In this document: positions 1 through 9,396 of the stretch, piece after piece
Layout of the letters: every line of letters starts with the position of its first letter
How positions within the stretch are numbered: position 1 is the stretch's first letter
NCBI GenBank assembly: GCA_024653675.1
Contig: JANLIB010000021.1
Span: forward strand, 1-35,565
DNA: 35,565 nt
Source: Gallionella sp.
Lineage (GTDB): Bacteria; Pseudomonadota; Gammaproteobacteria; Burkholderiales; Gallionellaceae
Reading direction: 5' to 3'
Notes under the pieces: model-generated
The model's input: the letters and a program-made list of their open reading frames with translations, nothing else
Told to the model about the DNA's origin: nothing
The model's database searches: none
Position numbers and translations under genes: made by a program

Positions 1-145
1 GCCGAGGCAATCCATTGGTGGAAACGCTACGCTTTTTCCACCCTACATTAACCTGATTTAGATTTGCTTGGAAAACCGCGCCAGCGCTTGATCTACGATA
101 TATTCTTGTCACAAATTGCGAAGACTTAACTGGTAAGAGACTAAA
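1..145. repeat. Left terminal copy of a dispersed repeat (inverted relative to 35415-35565)
   Basis: Bases 1-99 are the exact reverse complement of the last 99 bases of the window. Similarity continues to about 145 with a 1-nt indel near 100 and an indel of about 8 nt near 135. The outer part holds a small hairpin (GGTGGAAA paired with TTTCCACC around a GCTACGC core), a common type of intergenic repeat in proteobacteria. It lies downstream of the GGDEF-EAL gene. The outer border is cut by the window edge. Confidence 0.9.
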
Positions 146-167
146 GGCAAGATGCCCGCTGCATTGG

Positions 168-2276
168 TTAGCTGACAACCTTCCTGGCATCAGCGGGTGG
201 CAGTCCGCACCAGGGCGAGCTTTGAACCCAGTCCATGAATTTTTCGGCAGGCAAAGGCTTGCTCATGAGATACCCTTGTGCGGAATCGCAGCCCATTTCA
301 CGCAGTTTGTCCCATGTCGCCTGATTCTCCACGCCTTCAGCCACGGCGTGCAGGCCGAGATTGTGCGCAAGTTCGATGGTGGAACGCACGATCACTTCAT
401 CATTTTCGTTTCCACCCATGTCGATGACGAAGGACTTGTCGATCTTGATCTTGGCCACCATCAGTTTCTGAAGATAGGCCATCGAAGAATAGCCGGTGCC
501 AAAATCGTCGATCGACATTTGAACGCCAAGCCTGGAAAGCCTGCGGGTGTTCTCAATGGCAGTAATTGGGTCATTCATGATGGCGGTTTCAGTCACTTCG
601 AGCTCAAGCAGATGGCTCGGCACTTCATGCTCGGCAATCAATGAGGCGACGGTATCGGGAAAGCCCTTGTCCTGCAAATTAACCGCCGAAATGTTGACCG
701 CTATCGGGAGGACCAAGCCCTGGTCGCCCCATTCCCGGATTTGCTTCATTGCCAGCCGCAGTACTTCCTGCGTCAGCGGCTTGATATGACCGGACATCTC
801 GGCCAGCTCGATGAACGAATCCGGATAAAGCAAGCCCAGGCGCGGATGCTGCCAGCGCACCAGCGCCTCCACGCCGATGACTGAACGGGTGCCGATATCG
901 ATCTTGGGTTGGAAATGCAGCACCATCTCGCCCTCGTTGATCGCGCGCCGCAATTCGCCTTTCAGCGCTATCGCTTCGGACTTTCCCTCGCCCATTTCCG
1001 GCAGGTACACCATCACACCCAGCTTTTGCCGTTTCGCCTCGTACATGGCGGCGTCGCTATGCGTAATCAGCGCCAGTTCATCTTCGCCGTGCTGCGGGAA
1101 CATTGCGATGCCGATACTGGCGTCGGCCTCGATCATGTGTCCATCGATTTGCAGCGGCTCCCTGATCGCCATCAGCACGCGTTGCGCGACCTGCACCGCG
1201 CGCTCCATATCCGTCACTTTCGGCAACAGGATCGCGAATTCATCTCCACCCATACGTGCAACCGTATCAGAATCGCGCAAAACCTTGTTGCAGGCATTGG
1301 CGACGTGCTGCAGCACCAGATCACCGGCGTGATGACCCAGGGTATCGTTGATTTCCTTGAACATGTCCATGTCCATGGCCACCAGCGCAAACAACTCCTG
1401 CGAGCGCCGCGCGCTCGACAGCGCAGTGTGCAGCCGGTCGTGGAACAAGGCGCGATTCGGCAATCTGGTCAATGCATCGTGCATTGCCTGGTGTTCCAAT
1501 TGCTTATTGACGATCTGCAACTGCGTGGTTCGATCGATTACGCGCCGTTCCAGTGTCTGATTGAGCCGGAGTATCTCCTCTTCCTTCTTTGCGCGCTCTC
1601 CGTCCAGATGCTTCAACTTGGCAGACATGTCGTTGAACGCAAGCGCGGTTTGCGCCAACTCGTCCTTGCCGTACACATCGATCCGATACCCCAGATCGCC
1701 CCCGGCAATTTGCTTCGCGCCCTGCTGCAATGCATTCAGACCCAGCGTCAGGTAATAGCCCAGCGCCAGGGAAAACAGCCCTACCAGTGCCAGATTAAGC
1801 ATGCCGAAGCCAAAAGATTTTGCGCGCGTTTCGCTGATCAATTGCTGAATCGCCGACGTCGAAAAGCCGATCTCGACACGTCCGTATTTTTCGCCTGCCA
1901 CAACGATATCGGCATAGGCGTCGAACACGCCATCATGGTCTGCGGAAGCCAGGCTGGTATCTGCCACGAATTTCTGTGTCAGCTTCTGCTTCTCGCCCTT
2001 TTCTGCGAGCACACCCTGTTTTGACAGCACACGCGCATAAACGATGTCTGGGTTGGACAGCACTTCATCCACGAAACTTTCCAGCGCCGCAATATCGGTC
2101 GCCAGCACTGCCGCCTGTGCGGTGGATGCGAACAGCCTCGCGGTGGTATCGGTGCGCTTCAGCAACGCATCCTCGCTGGAATGTTTGAGTATGTTCAACC
2201 CGTTCCAGATCAGGATGACGAGCAAGGCCGCTTGAATCGCCGTTACGCCCAGAATGATCTTCCAGCGGAACGACAT
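168..2276 (-). CDS. Membrane-bound HAMP-GGDEF-EAL protein (diguanylate cyclase / c-di-GMP phosphodiesterase)
   Basis: 702 aa. Makes and/or degrades the second messenger cyclic di-GMP at the inner membrane. Order of parts: TM helix at about residues 8-30, a periplasmic sensor region of about 120 residues, second TM at about 154-176, HAMP to about 230, a short coiled coil, GGDEF domain (about 265-425) and EAL domain (about 440-690). Catalytic signatures look intact: RMGGDEF near residue 344 with an RDSD inhibitory site five residues before it; GVEALVRW near 471; DDFGTGYSS near 592; KIDKSFV after it. Both activities are therefore possible, and net direction cannot be read from sequence. The ATG lies 2 bp after the stop of the upstream binding-protein gene, so the two are almost certainly co-transcribed. 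That suggests the binding protein feeds a ligand signal to the periplasmic region (inference). Confidence 0.95.
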   Translation of the reverse strand: MSFRWKIILGVTAIQAALLVILIWNGLNILKHSSEDALLKRTDTTARLFASTAQAAVLATDIAALESFVDEVLSNPDIVYARVLSKQGVLAEKGEKQKLTQKFVADTSLASADHDGVFDAYADIVVAGEKYGRVEIGFSTSAIQQLISETRAKSFGFGMLNLALVGLFSLALGYYLTLGLNALQQGAKQIAGGDLGYRIDVYGKDELAQTALAFNDMSAKLKHLDGERAKKEEEILRLNQTLERRVIDRTTQLQIVNKQLEHQAMHDALTRLPNRALFHDRLHTALSSARRSQELFALVAMDMDMFKEINDTLGHHAGDLVLQHVANACNKVLRDSDTVARMGGDEFAILLPKVTDMERAVQVAQRVLMAIREPLQIDGHMIEADASIGIAMFPQHGEDELALITHSDAAMYEAKRQKLGVMVYLPEMGEGKSEAIALKGELRRAINEGEMVLHFQPKIDIGTRSVIGVEALVRWQHPRLGLLYPDSFIELAEMSGHIKPLTQEVLRLAMKQIREWGDQGLVLPIAVNISAVNLQDKGFPDTVASLIAEHEVPSHLLELEVTETAIMNDPITAIENTRRLSRLGVQMSIDDFGTGYSSMAYLQKLMVAKIKIDKSFVIDMGGNENDEVIVRSTIELAHNLGLHAVAEGVENQATWDKLREMGCDSAQGYLMSKPLPAEKFMDWVQSSPWCGLPPADARKVVS

Positions 2277-2278
2277 GG

Positions 2279-3100
2279 TTATTTCACCTCAAGCGGAAAA
2301 TTCGACCTGCGCACCTTCTCATATTCCGCGTCATCCGCTACATCCAGCGCTTTGATATTGACTGCCCTGAGCAGCGTTTGCCCATCCGCATCCTGCCCCA
2401 TGTCTATCATGGTTTTCTGCAGCTTGCCAAGATTTGCCGCCGCTACCCGTGGATGCGCAAAAAAAGGAAAAGGCGGCAGATCGTCTGACTGCCAGAGTAT
2501 GGCAAGTTGATCGCGAATTTCCGGATCGAGCGCGCCAAACGTGCGCCCCTCGCCGCCCCCCGCGACAAACAGCCCCTTGGCGACCGAACGATAAACAGAG
2601 TCAATGGAAACTACATACTGAATGTTGACCGCGACTTTTTCATCTTCCAATTGCTTGAGCGGCAATATCGTAGCCATGAAGGCGGTATTGGATGGGAACG
2701 CCATCGTCTGGCCGCTTAACTGAGACAATTGTTTGATAGGACCGCCCTTGCGCGCCACGATTAAGGAGAAGCTTTTGCCGCCCTTTTCCTTGGCAAAAGC
2801 ACGATATCCGCCTGCCTTATTCGCCGCCACATAAGAATTCGGGCTCATGTAAGCGATATCGCATCGCCCTTCCATGACTTGCTGCTGATAGGTCGGAATA
2901 TCTTTCGCAGTTTTCAACTGCAAGAGCATGCCCGATTTTTCCGACAGGTATTGCAACACCGGCGTCCAGCGTCTGGCTACTTCCGTCGGCGATTGCTGGG
3001 GAGGAACGCAAAAATCCAGCGCTGCCATTTCCGCCGAAACGGAGGAGGGTAATACTCCGGATATAAAGGTAGCGAGAAAAATGATCGCAGGTTTTTTCAT
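2279..3100 (-). CDS. Periplasmic phosphate/phosphonate-type substrate-binding protein (PhnD-like)
   Basis: 273 aa from the ATG at 3100. That start is preferred over the ATG at 3106 because GGAG sits about 6 nt upstream of it but only 1-2 nt upstream of the other. The N-terminus is a signal peptide (KK, hydrophobic stretch, VSAEMA). The mature part resembles the PF12974 PhnD family: an FCVPPQQSP opening strand, the DIAYMSPNSYV segment, and a PSNTAFMATILPL segment in the ligand-binding region. No permease or ATPase gene is adjacent; the next gene, 2 bp downstream, is a GGDEF-EAL enzyme. The likely role is a periplasmic sensor subunit rather than a transporter component, with a phosphorylated or other small oxyanion ligand (inference). 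The family call is fairly firm; the ligand is unknown. Confidence 0.85.
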   Translation of the reverse strand: MKKPAIIFLATFISGVLPSSVSAEMAALDFCVPPQQSPTEVARRWTPVLQYLSEKSGMLLQLKTAKDIPTYQQQVMEGRCDIAYMSPNSYVAANKAGGYRAFAKEKGGKSFSLIVARKGGPIKQLSQLSGQTMAFPSNTAFMATILPLKQLEDEKVAVNIQYVVSIDSVYRSVAKGLFVAGGGEGRTFGALDPEIRDQLAILWQSDDLPPFPFFAHPRVAAANLGKLQKTMIDMGQDADGQTLLRAVNIKALDVADDAEYEKVRRSNFPLEVK

Positions 3101-3195
3101 TAACATTCTCCAGTTGCTTGAAAAGTTGGAACCGTGGTTGTGCTGTGCGCTTCACTGGCGGCAAGTAACCCGCGCTATCAATCTATCTGTTCGTC

Positions 3196-3232
3196 GCCTG
3201 ACATGAAGCAGGATGTTCGTAAACCGTCAGGC
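3196..3232 (-). other. Weak stem-loop between the PilZ-like gene and the binding-protein gene
   Basis: GCCTGAC at 3196-3202 pairs with GTCAGGC at 3226-3232 around a 23-nt loop, just after the stop of the PilZ-like gene on the minus strand. No U-run follows, so it is at best a weak or factor-assisted terminator. The 3107-3234 gap should also hold the promoter of the binding-protein/GGDEF-EAL pair, but I see no convincing -35/-10 pair. Confidence 0.3.
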
Positions 3233-3234
3233 TG

Positions 3235-4848
3235 TCATAACAGCGTAAAGCTGACGCGCTCAAAATCGGTTCCGCGCTCCACGCTGAGCCCCATTTTTGC
3301 AAGCTGCGGCCCGGAGCCCGGGTGCACGATTTCTATCACGCGGCCCCGCTGGAACCAGCTGCGCGGGATGATCAGGCTGGGAGGCATTTTCAGTGCGGGG
3401 ACGGCCTTCAATAATAATGCCGGGACATGCTTTTCCATTGATGCGGCGTTTATGCCGGACGCGCAAATGCTGATTGCCTCGGCAGCCCCCGGCAGGAAAC
3501 GCACACCGATCTGCAATTGTCCGGCGCATGTCACCCTTGTCCATGCCGTTGCTCCAAGCGTGAAGGTTTCCGCGTTGTCCGGGCGCACGGCGACCAGCTG
3601 GTTATAGCTTAACCGTTCGCCTATCGTGTCCTTGCGGGTGAGCCGCGCTCCCAGGATGCTTCCGTTTTCGAGATGCCAGTTTTCCAGGCGGAATTTCTGC
3701 TCGTTAAGATCAGGATCGCCTTGCAGCACCCGGCCATAAATCGCGATTTGTTCGCGCTCTTTTCTGTTGATGTTTATGCCGCGACCGAACGGGTTGAATT
3801 GCTTTCCGGCAAGATGGGCGTATATATCCTCTATTCCGCTGCAAAGCTGCGCATCCAGGGTAATGGGCGGGCGTTCGCCGAAACGCGAGTGCTCCTCGCA
3901 CCAGCACTGATGCAGGAATTTGAGAAAATCAATGCAATCCCTGCTATTGCCCTGGCTGCCCAGGCCCGCTTGCTGTGGCGTTTTGCCTTGCTGCAACAGG
4001 GTGATCTTTTCGCGCAGCAATTTGCCCAATTGAGACATTGCAAGATAGCGTACGTTTCCGCCAGGCTGGATCAATTTAACCGCCCATAGCCCATGCGCGC
4101 TGGACATGTCCAGCGCGAGTGGCAGGGCTTCGGCTGTGCCGGGGTTGTAGCTGCGAGCTATGGTAACCGTGCCGCTCCATTGAGTCAGCCATGCATCCAG
4201 CAAATGCAGCTGCGAGCGGGAAAGCTCTGCGGGGCGCGCATGGCAGGCAAGCAGAATCCTGGCATAGACGCCTTGACAACTGCTGCGCGGATGCTCGCTG
4301 TTCAGCGGATCAGGCACTTCCACCGTATGCAAATCCCGTTCTTCGGCAAAGGCATACAACCCATGCAATTGCTGCCATAGTTTGGCGTCGAATTCATACC
4401 CGACACGCAAGTGCTCGAAAATTTCCAGCCCGCTATACAACAGGCAACGCTGGCACAACAACGCGGCATGCTTGGCAAGTTTGCGATCGTCGGCCATATA
4501 GTCCTGCAGACAGCGCTGATAACCCGACACCAGCGCATGCCAGAGCTGCACGACGGCAAAGAGCACCATCAGTTCGCTTTCATTCAGCGGCAATGGTTTG
4601 GAGGCCAGCTTTCCGGAGTAATGATCCTGCACATAGCCTATGGTTTCGCGCAGCTGTTCCAGCGTTTTCAGACGCTCCAGGCCGAGCATCGGGTAGCGGT
4701 TGAGTTCGTTGACCTGGGTGAGCAGTTGGCTGTGAGCCAGTTGCATGTTGGTCAGTTGCAGTTGCGCCAGCCATTTGGCGCAGCTCGACGCATCCTTGAA
4801 CAGCGGATTGGCGCGATCGTCGGTCGGTTCAAGTGATAGAGTCAGCAT
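3235..4848 (-). CDS. Conserved protein with degenerate PilZ-like C-terminal domain
   Basis: 537 aa from the ATG at 4848. An in-frame TTG at 4860 with GGGAA about 8 nt upstream would give 541 aa, so the start is uncertain. Cytoplasmic: no signal peptide or TM helix. The N-terminal ~330 residues are helical and Cys/Trp-containing, and I do not recognise them. From about residue 360 the sequence looks PilZ-like: an Arg/Lys-rich stretch (ININRKERE), then LENGSILGARL, which matches the (D/N)xSxxG half of the c-di-GMP motif, then LVAVRPDNAETFTLGATAW strands. A clean RxxxR is not visible, so c-di-GMP binding is possible but unproven. It begins 14-26 bp after the oxidoreductase gene, probably the same operon. 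A c-di-GMP enzyme gene lies just beyond it on the same strand. Confidence 0.75.
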   Translation of the reverse strand: MLTLSLEPTDDRANPLFKDASSCAKWLAQLQLTNMQLAHSQLLTQVNELNRYPMLGLERLKTLEQLRETIGYVQDHYSGKLASKPLPLNESELMVLFAVVQLWHALVSGYQRCLQDYMADDRKLAKHAALLCQRCLLYSGLEIFEHLRVGYEFDAKLWQQLHGLYAFAEERDLHTVEVPDPLNSEHPRSSCQGVYARILLACHARPAELSRSQLHLLDAWLTQWSGTVTIARSYNPGTAEALPLALDMSSAHGLWAVKLIQPGGNVRYLAMSQLGKLLREKITLLQQGKTPQQAGLGSQGNSRDCIDFLKFLHQCWCEEHSRFGERPPITLDAQLCSGIEDIYAHLAGKQFNPFGRGININRKEREQIAIYGRVLQGDPDLNEQKFRLENWHLENGSILGARLTRKDTIGERLSYNQLVAVRPDNAETFTLGATAWTRVTCAGQLQIGVRFLPGAAEAISICASGINAASMEKHVPALLLKAVPALKMPPSLIIPRSWFQRGRVIEIVHPGSGPQLAKMGLSVERGTDFERVSFTLL

Positions 4849-4874
4849 GATTGAAAGCAATATCCAGATTCCCG

Positions 4875-7800
4875 CTAAAGCAATACCCGTTCGATGCCGC
4901 CATTATTAACCTTATTTACATAATCCGCCAACCAGTTTTCTCCGAGCAAGTGCCTGGCCATTTCCACCACGACGTAACCCGATGTGGTGCCGCTGTCGTC
5001 GTTGTAGCGCGACAAGCCCTGCTGGCAGGCCGGGCATGAAGTCAGTATCTTTACCTCGCCGGTGAAGCCATCGGCGCGCAGCGCATCCGCGCCCTTGCGC
5101 ATTTCTTCCTCCTTGCGGAAACGCACCTGGGTAGCTATGTGCGGCAGCGCCACGCCGAAGCTGCCGGCTTCGCCGCAGCAACGCTCGTTGAGCGGCACAT
5201 CGACCCCCATCAATTCGCTGGCCACCTTAAGAGGCTGATAGGTCTTCATCGGCGAATGGCACGGGTCGTGATACATGTAGCGGATCCCGGTAGGCGAGTC
5301 CAGCTTCACTCGCTTCTCCAGAAGATATTCATGAATGTCGAGCAGGCGGCATCCCGGAAAGATTTTATCAAACTGGTATTTCAGCAATTGGTCCATGCAG
5401 GTCCCGCACGACACGATCACGGTCTTGATGTCGAGATAGTTCAGCGTGTTCGCCACGCGATGGAACAGCACGCGATTGTCGGTGGTGATCCGGTTGGCCT
5501 TTTCAGCCTGCCCGGAGGCATTCTGCGGATAGCCGCAGCACAGATAGCCCGGCGGCAGCACGGTGATCGCGCCGGTCTCATACAGCATCGCCTGCGTCGC
5601 CAGCCCGACTTGCCCGAACAAGCGCTCCGAGCCGCAGCCGGGGAAGTAGAACACCGCTTCGCTGTCCTCGTTCAATTTGCGCGGGTTGCGAATGATGGGC
5701 ACGACCTTGTCGTCTTCGATGTCGAGCAGCGCGCGCGAAGTCCTTTTCGGCAGATTGCCCGGCATCGGTTTGTTGATGAAGTGGATCACCTGCGCTGTCA
5801 GCGGCGCGCCGCCTACCGTGGCGGGCGGGCGTCTGGTGAAGGAGTTCGCCAAGCCGGAGCGCCTGGCCAGCTGATATCCGATGCGCTGCGCTTTGTATCC
5901 CCACTCTATCATCACCTTGCGCACCAGTTTGATCATGGCCGGGTCGGTGGCGTTGAGGAACAGCATCGAGGCCGCGCTGACCGGGTTGAATTTCTTCTTG
6001 CCCTGCTTGCGCAGGAAGTTGCGCATGCTGATCGACACATCGCCGAAGTCAATGTTCACCGGGCACGGGTTCAGGCACTTGTGGCATATCGTGCAGTGAT
6101 CGGCGACGTCGTTGAATTCGTCGAAATGCCGGATCGAAATGCCGCGCCGCGTTTGCTCCTCATAAAGGAACGCCTCTATCAGCAGCGAAGCGCCGAGTAT
6201 CTTGTTGCGCGGCGAATACAGCAGGTTGGCGCGTGGCACGTGGGTGGCGCACACCGGCTTGCACTTGCCGCAGCGCAGGCAGTCCTTGATCGAATCGGAG
6301 ATCTCGCCCAGCTCGCTTTTCTCCAGGATCAGGCTTTCCAGTTCCATTAAATTAAAGCTGGGCGTATACGCGCGTTCAAGATTTCCGCCGCTGAGCAGCT
6401 TGCCCTTGTTGAAACGTCCCTCCGGGTCAACACGCTGCTTGTAACCGGTAAACGCGGCGATCTCGTCCGCTTCGAGAAAATCGAACTTGGTGATGCCGAT
6501 GCCGTGCTCGCCGGAGATGACTCCGCCCAGATCCTTCGCCAGTTGCATGATGCGATCCACAGCGGCATTGGCCTGTTGCAGCATTCCGTAATCGTCCGAA
6601 TTCACCGGGATGTTGGTATGCACGTTGCCGTCGCCGGCGTGCATGTGCAGCGCGATGAACACGCGGCTCTTCAACACGCCCTGATGGATAGCGTTGCACT
6701 GATCGAGGATGGGCTGATAAGTGCTGCCGCTGAAAATGTGGCGCAGCGGATCGCGCAGTTCAAGCTTCCATGAGGCGCGGAGGGTGTGGTTTTGCAGGGC
6801 GTGGAAGACCGACTCGCCCTCACCCGGCCTGCGGCCACCCTCTCCCGCTTGCGGGAGAGGGGCTGGGGGTGAGGGATGTTCCGGCAATGGCGTATCCAGA
6901 TTATCCCGCAGCCATTGCCAGCGCTTGCGCACTTCCGCCAGCAATTGCCTGGCTTCGTCCGCGCGATTGCCCAGCAGCTCGGCATCGCCGAGTTGTTTGT
7001 CGTCCTGGTAATGCAGCGGCAGTTCGCCGGCAAAGAATTCATCCAGCGCATCCAGCAACTTGAGCTTGTTGTGCAGCGACAGCTCTATGTTGATGCGCTC
7101 CACGCCGTCGCAGTATTCCCCCATGCGCGGCAGCGGAATCACCACATCCTCATTGATCTTGAATGCGTTGGTGTGCCTGGCGATCGCGGCGGTGCGGGCG
7201 CGATCCAGCCAGAATTTCTTGCGCGCCTCTGCGGACACGGCGATAAAGCCCTCGCCGCTGCGCAGGTTGGCGAGACGCACGATCTCCGAAGCCGCTCGCG
7301 CCGCCGCGTCCGCATCGTCGCTCACCACATCTGCGACCAGCACCATTTTGGGTCTTGTACCGCGCTTGGACTTGGTGGCATAACCCACCGCCTTCAGATA
7401 GCGTTCGTCGAGATGTTCCAGTCCGGCCAGAAAAACAGGAGAAGTGGGAAGGGTGAAGGGTGAAGGGGAAACGCTACGGTTGTTGAATAGTTCGGTGATT
7501 TCGATGATGGCCGGCACCGCTTCGCGCACCTGGCCGAAAAACTCCAGGCACACGGTGCGTGTGTGTCTGTGCGCGCGGTGCAGGATGAAACGCGCCGAGG
7601 TGATGATGCCGTCGCAGCCTTCCTTCTGGATGCCGGGCAGGCCGGACAGGAATTTGTCCGTGACATCCTTGCCCAGCCCGGTCTTGCGGAACGCGGTGCC
7701 GGGAATGGTCAGGATTTCCGGCTCACCGGCCGGAGTCTTGCCGTTCTCCCGGAAGCGGCTGATGCGGAAACTGGCCGTGGCCACATCGTGGATCTTGCCG

Positions 7801-8750
7801 AGGTTGTGATCAAGCCGCTCGACTTCCATCCACAGGCCGTCCGGCGTGACCATGCGCCATGACGCCAGATTGTCCAGCGCAGTGCCCCACAGCACCGCCT
7901 TTTTGCCGCCCGCGTTCATCGCCACGTTGCCGCCGATGCACGACGCATCCGCCGAAGTGGGGTCCACCGCGAACACCAGATCGTTAGCGTCCGCCGCGTC
8001 CATCACCCGTCGTGTCACCACGCCTGCGCCGCAATGGATGGTGGCATACGGCTTGTTCAAACCGGGCAGGACGAGATGCTCCACTGCCGAAAGTGTTTCG
8101 AGTTTTTCGGTGTTGATCACCGCCGAAAATTTATCCAGCGGCACCGCGCCGCCGGTGTAACCGGTGCCGCCGCCGCGCGGGATGATGGTCAGTTTGAGCG
8201 CTATGCACGCGCGCACCAGCGGCGCGATTTCCGCTTCGGTATCCGGGTGCAGCACCACGAACGGATATTCGACGCGCCAGTCGGTGGCGTCGGTCACATG
8301 CGAGACGCGCGCCAGCCCGTCGAACTGGATGTTGTCGCGGCGCGTGATGCGGCCCAGTACGCGCAACACTCGCTTGCGCAGTTGCAGGGTCTGTTCGAAT
8401 TCGGCAGAAAATTGATCGACTGCTGTACGGGCCAGTCCGAGCAGCCGCTCAACGGCTTCATTATCCTGGCGGCGCGCGTCGATCGCGTTCAAGCGATGGT
8501 GCAGCGCGCCGATCAGTGCGGCGCGCCGTTTGCGATTGCCCAGCAGGTCGTCCTGCAGATAGGGATTGCGCGACACCACCCAGATGTCGCCCAGCACTTC
8601 GTAGAGCATCTGCGCCGAACGCCCGGTGCGGCGTTCTTCGCGCAGCGTGTTGATGATGTCCCACGCCTCGCCGCCGAGTATGCGCAACACGATCTCGCGG
8701 TCGGAAAACGAAGTGTAGTTATAGGGGATTTCGCGTAAACGTGCGGTCAT
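4875..8750 (-). CDS. DUF3683-type FAD / Fe-S / CCG-domain oxidoreductase (2-hydroxyacid dehydrogenase-like)
   Basis: 1291 aa, a fusion of functions that are separate GlcD- and GlcF/GlpC-like subunits elsewhere. Order: N-terminal DUF3683 (about 1-140); FAD-binding-4 domain with [11 protein letters not shown] near residue 195; FAD-oxidase C-terminal domain with [10 protein letters not shown] near 703 and SGEHGIG near 747; two 4Fe-4S clusters, [11 protein letters not shown] near 825 and [11 protein letters not shown] near 887; and two cysteine-rich CCG modules (GYLCCGYP near 1060 and ERCCGEAG near 1190, each followed by a CxxC pair). All cofactor motifs are intact. It likely oxidises D-lactate, glycolate or a similar acid and passes electrons through the clusters (family knowledge; substrate unknown). 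Two in-frame stretches look inserted: residues about 625-645, derived from a palindromic repeat, and a Ser/Pro/Thr run near 430. The start has only a weak purine-rich RBS. Confidence 0.93.
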   Translation of the reverse strand: MTARLREIPYNYTSFSDREIVLRILGGEAWDIINTLREERRTGRSAQMLYEVLGDIWVVSRNPYLQDDLLGNRKRRAALIGALHHRLNAIDARRQDNEAVERLLGLARTAVDQFSAEFEQTLQLRKRVLRVLGRITRRDNIQFDGLARVSHVTDATDWRVEYPFVVLHPDTEAEIAPLVRACIALKLTIIPRGGGTGYTGGAVPLDKFSAVINTEKLETLSAVEHLVLPGLNKPYATIHCGAGVVTRRVMDAADANDLVFAVDPTSADASCIGGNVAMNAGGKKAVLWGTALDNLASWRMVTPDGLWMEVERLDHNLGKIHDVATASFRISRFRENGKTPAGEPEILTIPGTAFRKTGLGKDVTDKFLSGLPGIQKEGCDGIITSARFILHRAHRHTRTVCLEFFGQVREAVPAIIEITELFNNRSVSPSPFTLPTSPVFLAGLEHLDERYLKAVGYATKSKRGTRPKMVLVADVVSDDADAAARAASEIVRLANLRSGEGFIAVSAEARKKFWLDRARTAAIARHTNAFKINEDVVIPLPRMGEYCDGVERINIELSLHNKLKLLDALDEFFAGELPLHYQDDKQLGDAELLGNRADEARQLLAEVRKRWQWLRDNLDTPLPEHPSPPAPLPQAGEGGRRPGEGESVFHALQNHTLRASWKLELRDPLRHIFSGSTYQPILDQCNAIHQGVLKSRVFIALHMHAGDGNVHTNIPVNSDDYGMLQQANAAVDRIMQLAKDLGGVISGEHGIGITKFDFLEADEIAAFTGYKQRVDPEGRFNKGKLLSGGNLERAYTPSFNLMELESLILEKSELGEISDSIKDCLRCGKCKPVCATHVPRANLLYSPRNKILGASLLIEAFLYEEQTRRGISIRHFDEFNDVADHCTICHKCLNPCPVNIDFGDVSISMRNFLRKQGKKKFNPVSAASMLFLNATDPAMIKLVRKVMIEWGYKAQRIGYQLARRSGLANSFTRRPPATVGGAPLTAQVIHFINKPMPGNLPKRTSRALLDIEDDKVVPIIRNPRKLNEDSEAVFYFPGCGSERLFGQVGLATQAMLYETGAITVLPPGYLCCGYPQNASGQAEKANRITTDNRVLFHRVANTLNYLDIKTVIVSCGTCMDQLLKYQFDKIFPGCRLLDIHEYLLEKRVKLDSPTGIRYMYHDPCHSPMKTYQPLKVASELMGVDVPLNERCCGEAGSFGVALPHIATQVRFRKEEEMRKGADALRADGFTGEVKILTSCPACQQGLSRYNDDSGTTSGYVVVEMARHLLGENWLADYVNKVNNGGIERVLL
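6817..6875. repeat. REP-like palindromic repeat inside a coding sequence
   Basis: Nested inverted repeats: the outer 9-bp arms CCCTCACCC / GGGTGAGGG are perfect (6817-6825, 6867-6875), and the inner 11-bp arms CCCTCTCCCGC / GCGGGAGAGGG flank a TT loop (6838-6861). The same inner palindrome occurs in intergenic repeats at 12890-12905 and 31629-31650. Here it is translated in frame as a Pro/Gly/Glu-rich segment of the DUF3683 oxidoreductase, in the FAD-oxidase C domain before the HxHxGDGN motif. Confidence 0.85.
7437..7475. repeat. Short purine-rich direct repeat inside the DUF3683 gene
   Basis: Tandem GGGTGAA / GGGTGAA / GGGGAA units on the plus strand encode a Ser-Pro-Phe-Thr-Leu-Pro run in the oxidoreductase, between the FAD-binding and FAD-oxidase C domains. 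It reads as low-complexity linker DNA unlike the flanking coding sequence, and is probably a second small in-frame insertion. Confidence 0.5.
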
Positions 8751-8824
8751 GATGATATTTCTTGCTTAACAAGGCGCACATTTTACCTGAATGCAACGCG
8801 CCGCTCATGAGGATAAAATGCCTT
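8751..8824. promoter_or_regulatory. Divergent intergenic region between the oxidoreductase operon and the ThpR-CorA genes
   Basis: A 74-bp gap between divergent starts (8750 minus, 8825 plus) must hold both promoters or parts of them. The plus-strand reading frame stays open back to a TTG at 8762 and includes an ATG at 8807, so the transcript may begin very close to the coding start. No clear sigma-70 boxes were identified. Confidence 0.35.
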
Positions 8825-9367
8825 ATGAGAGATTCACCCGATATCCGGCCTGCAAAGGTATTTTTCGCGCTGTGGCCGTCCGCTGCGGAGGGAAATCATC
8901 TGGCCGCATGGCAGACGCCGCTGAAAAATTTGTGCGGCGGGCGGGCCATGCGCAGCGAGACCTTGCACAACACGCTGGTATTCATCGGCAATGTCGAGCA
9001 ATCCAGATTTGAAGCATTGCAATTGGCGGCGCAGGAGGTGAGCGGAGAAGGTTTTGAGATGTGCTTCGATCAGGCGCGCTACTGGGGACATAACCACATC
9101 GTGTATGCTGCGCCCGGCCACTTGCCGCAACAGCTGGCGCAATTGGTCAGCGCGCTGGAACAGCGCCTGACCAGGCACCATTTTATATTCGAGATGCGCG
9201 ATTACAAGCCTCACGTTACGCTGTTGCGCAACGCACATTGGACAGATGCACCGTTGCCCGCGATGCAGCCGGTGTGCTGGCAGGCAGAAAATTTCGCGCT
9301 GGTGCAATCCCTGCCGGAGGAATACCGGGTGCTGGCGCGTTTTCCTTTGCAGCCATATGGCGGATAA
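8825..9367 (+). CDS. thpR: RNA 2',3'-cyclic phosphodiesterase (ThpR / LigT family)
   Basis: 180 aa from the ATG at 8825. GAGG lies about 12 nt upstream. The frame is open further 5' with an ATG at 8807 and a TTG at 8762, but homologues normally begin just before the KVFFALWP strand, which fits 8825. It belongs to the 2H phosphoesterase superfamily: the two HxT motifs are HNTL near residue 47 and HVTL near 129, at the usual spacing and in a protein of the usual length of about 180 aa. The family hydrolyses 2',3'-cyclic phosphate ends of RNA and can ligate tRNA halves in vitro. It is cytoplasmic. It lies 29 bp upstream of corA on the same strand, so co-transcription is likely, without an obvious functional link. 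Confidence 0.9.
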   Translation: MRDSPDIRPAKVFFALWPSAAEGNHLAAWQTPLKNLCGGRAMRSETLHNTLVFIGNVEQSRFEALQLAAQEVSGEGFEMCFDQARYWGHNHIVYAAPGHLPQQLAQLVSALEQRLTRHHFIFEMRDYKPHVTLLRNAHWTDAPLPAMQPVCWQAENFALVQSLPEEYRVLARFPLQPYGG

Positions 9368-9396
9368 TCGCACTATCAATAAACAGGGGCACGCTC

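Noticed and set aside
909-2024. Long plus-strand open frame opposite the GGDEF-EAL gene
   Set aside because: Shadow of a well-supported minus-strand gene: His/Gln/Arg-rich, no RBS, no recognisable domain.
5139-6350. 403-codon plus-strand open frame opposite the DUF3683 oxidoreductase
   Set aside because: Antisense frame of high-GC coding sequence; composition biased to His, Arg and Gln; no domain or RBS.
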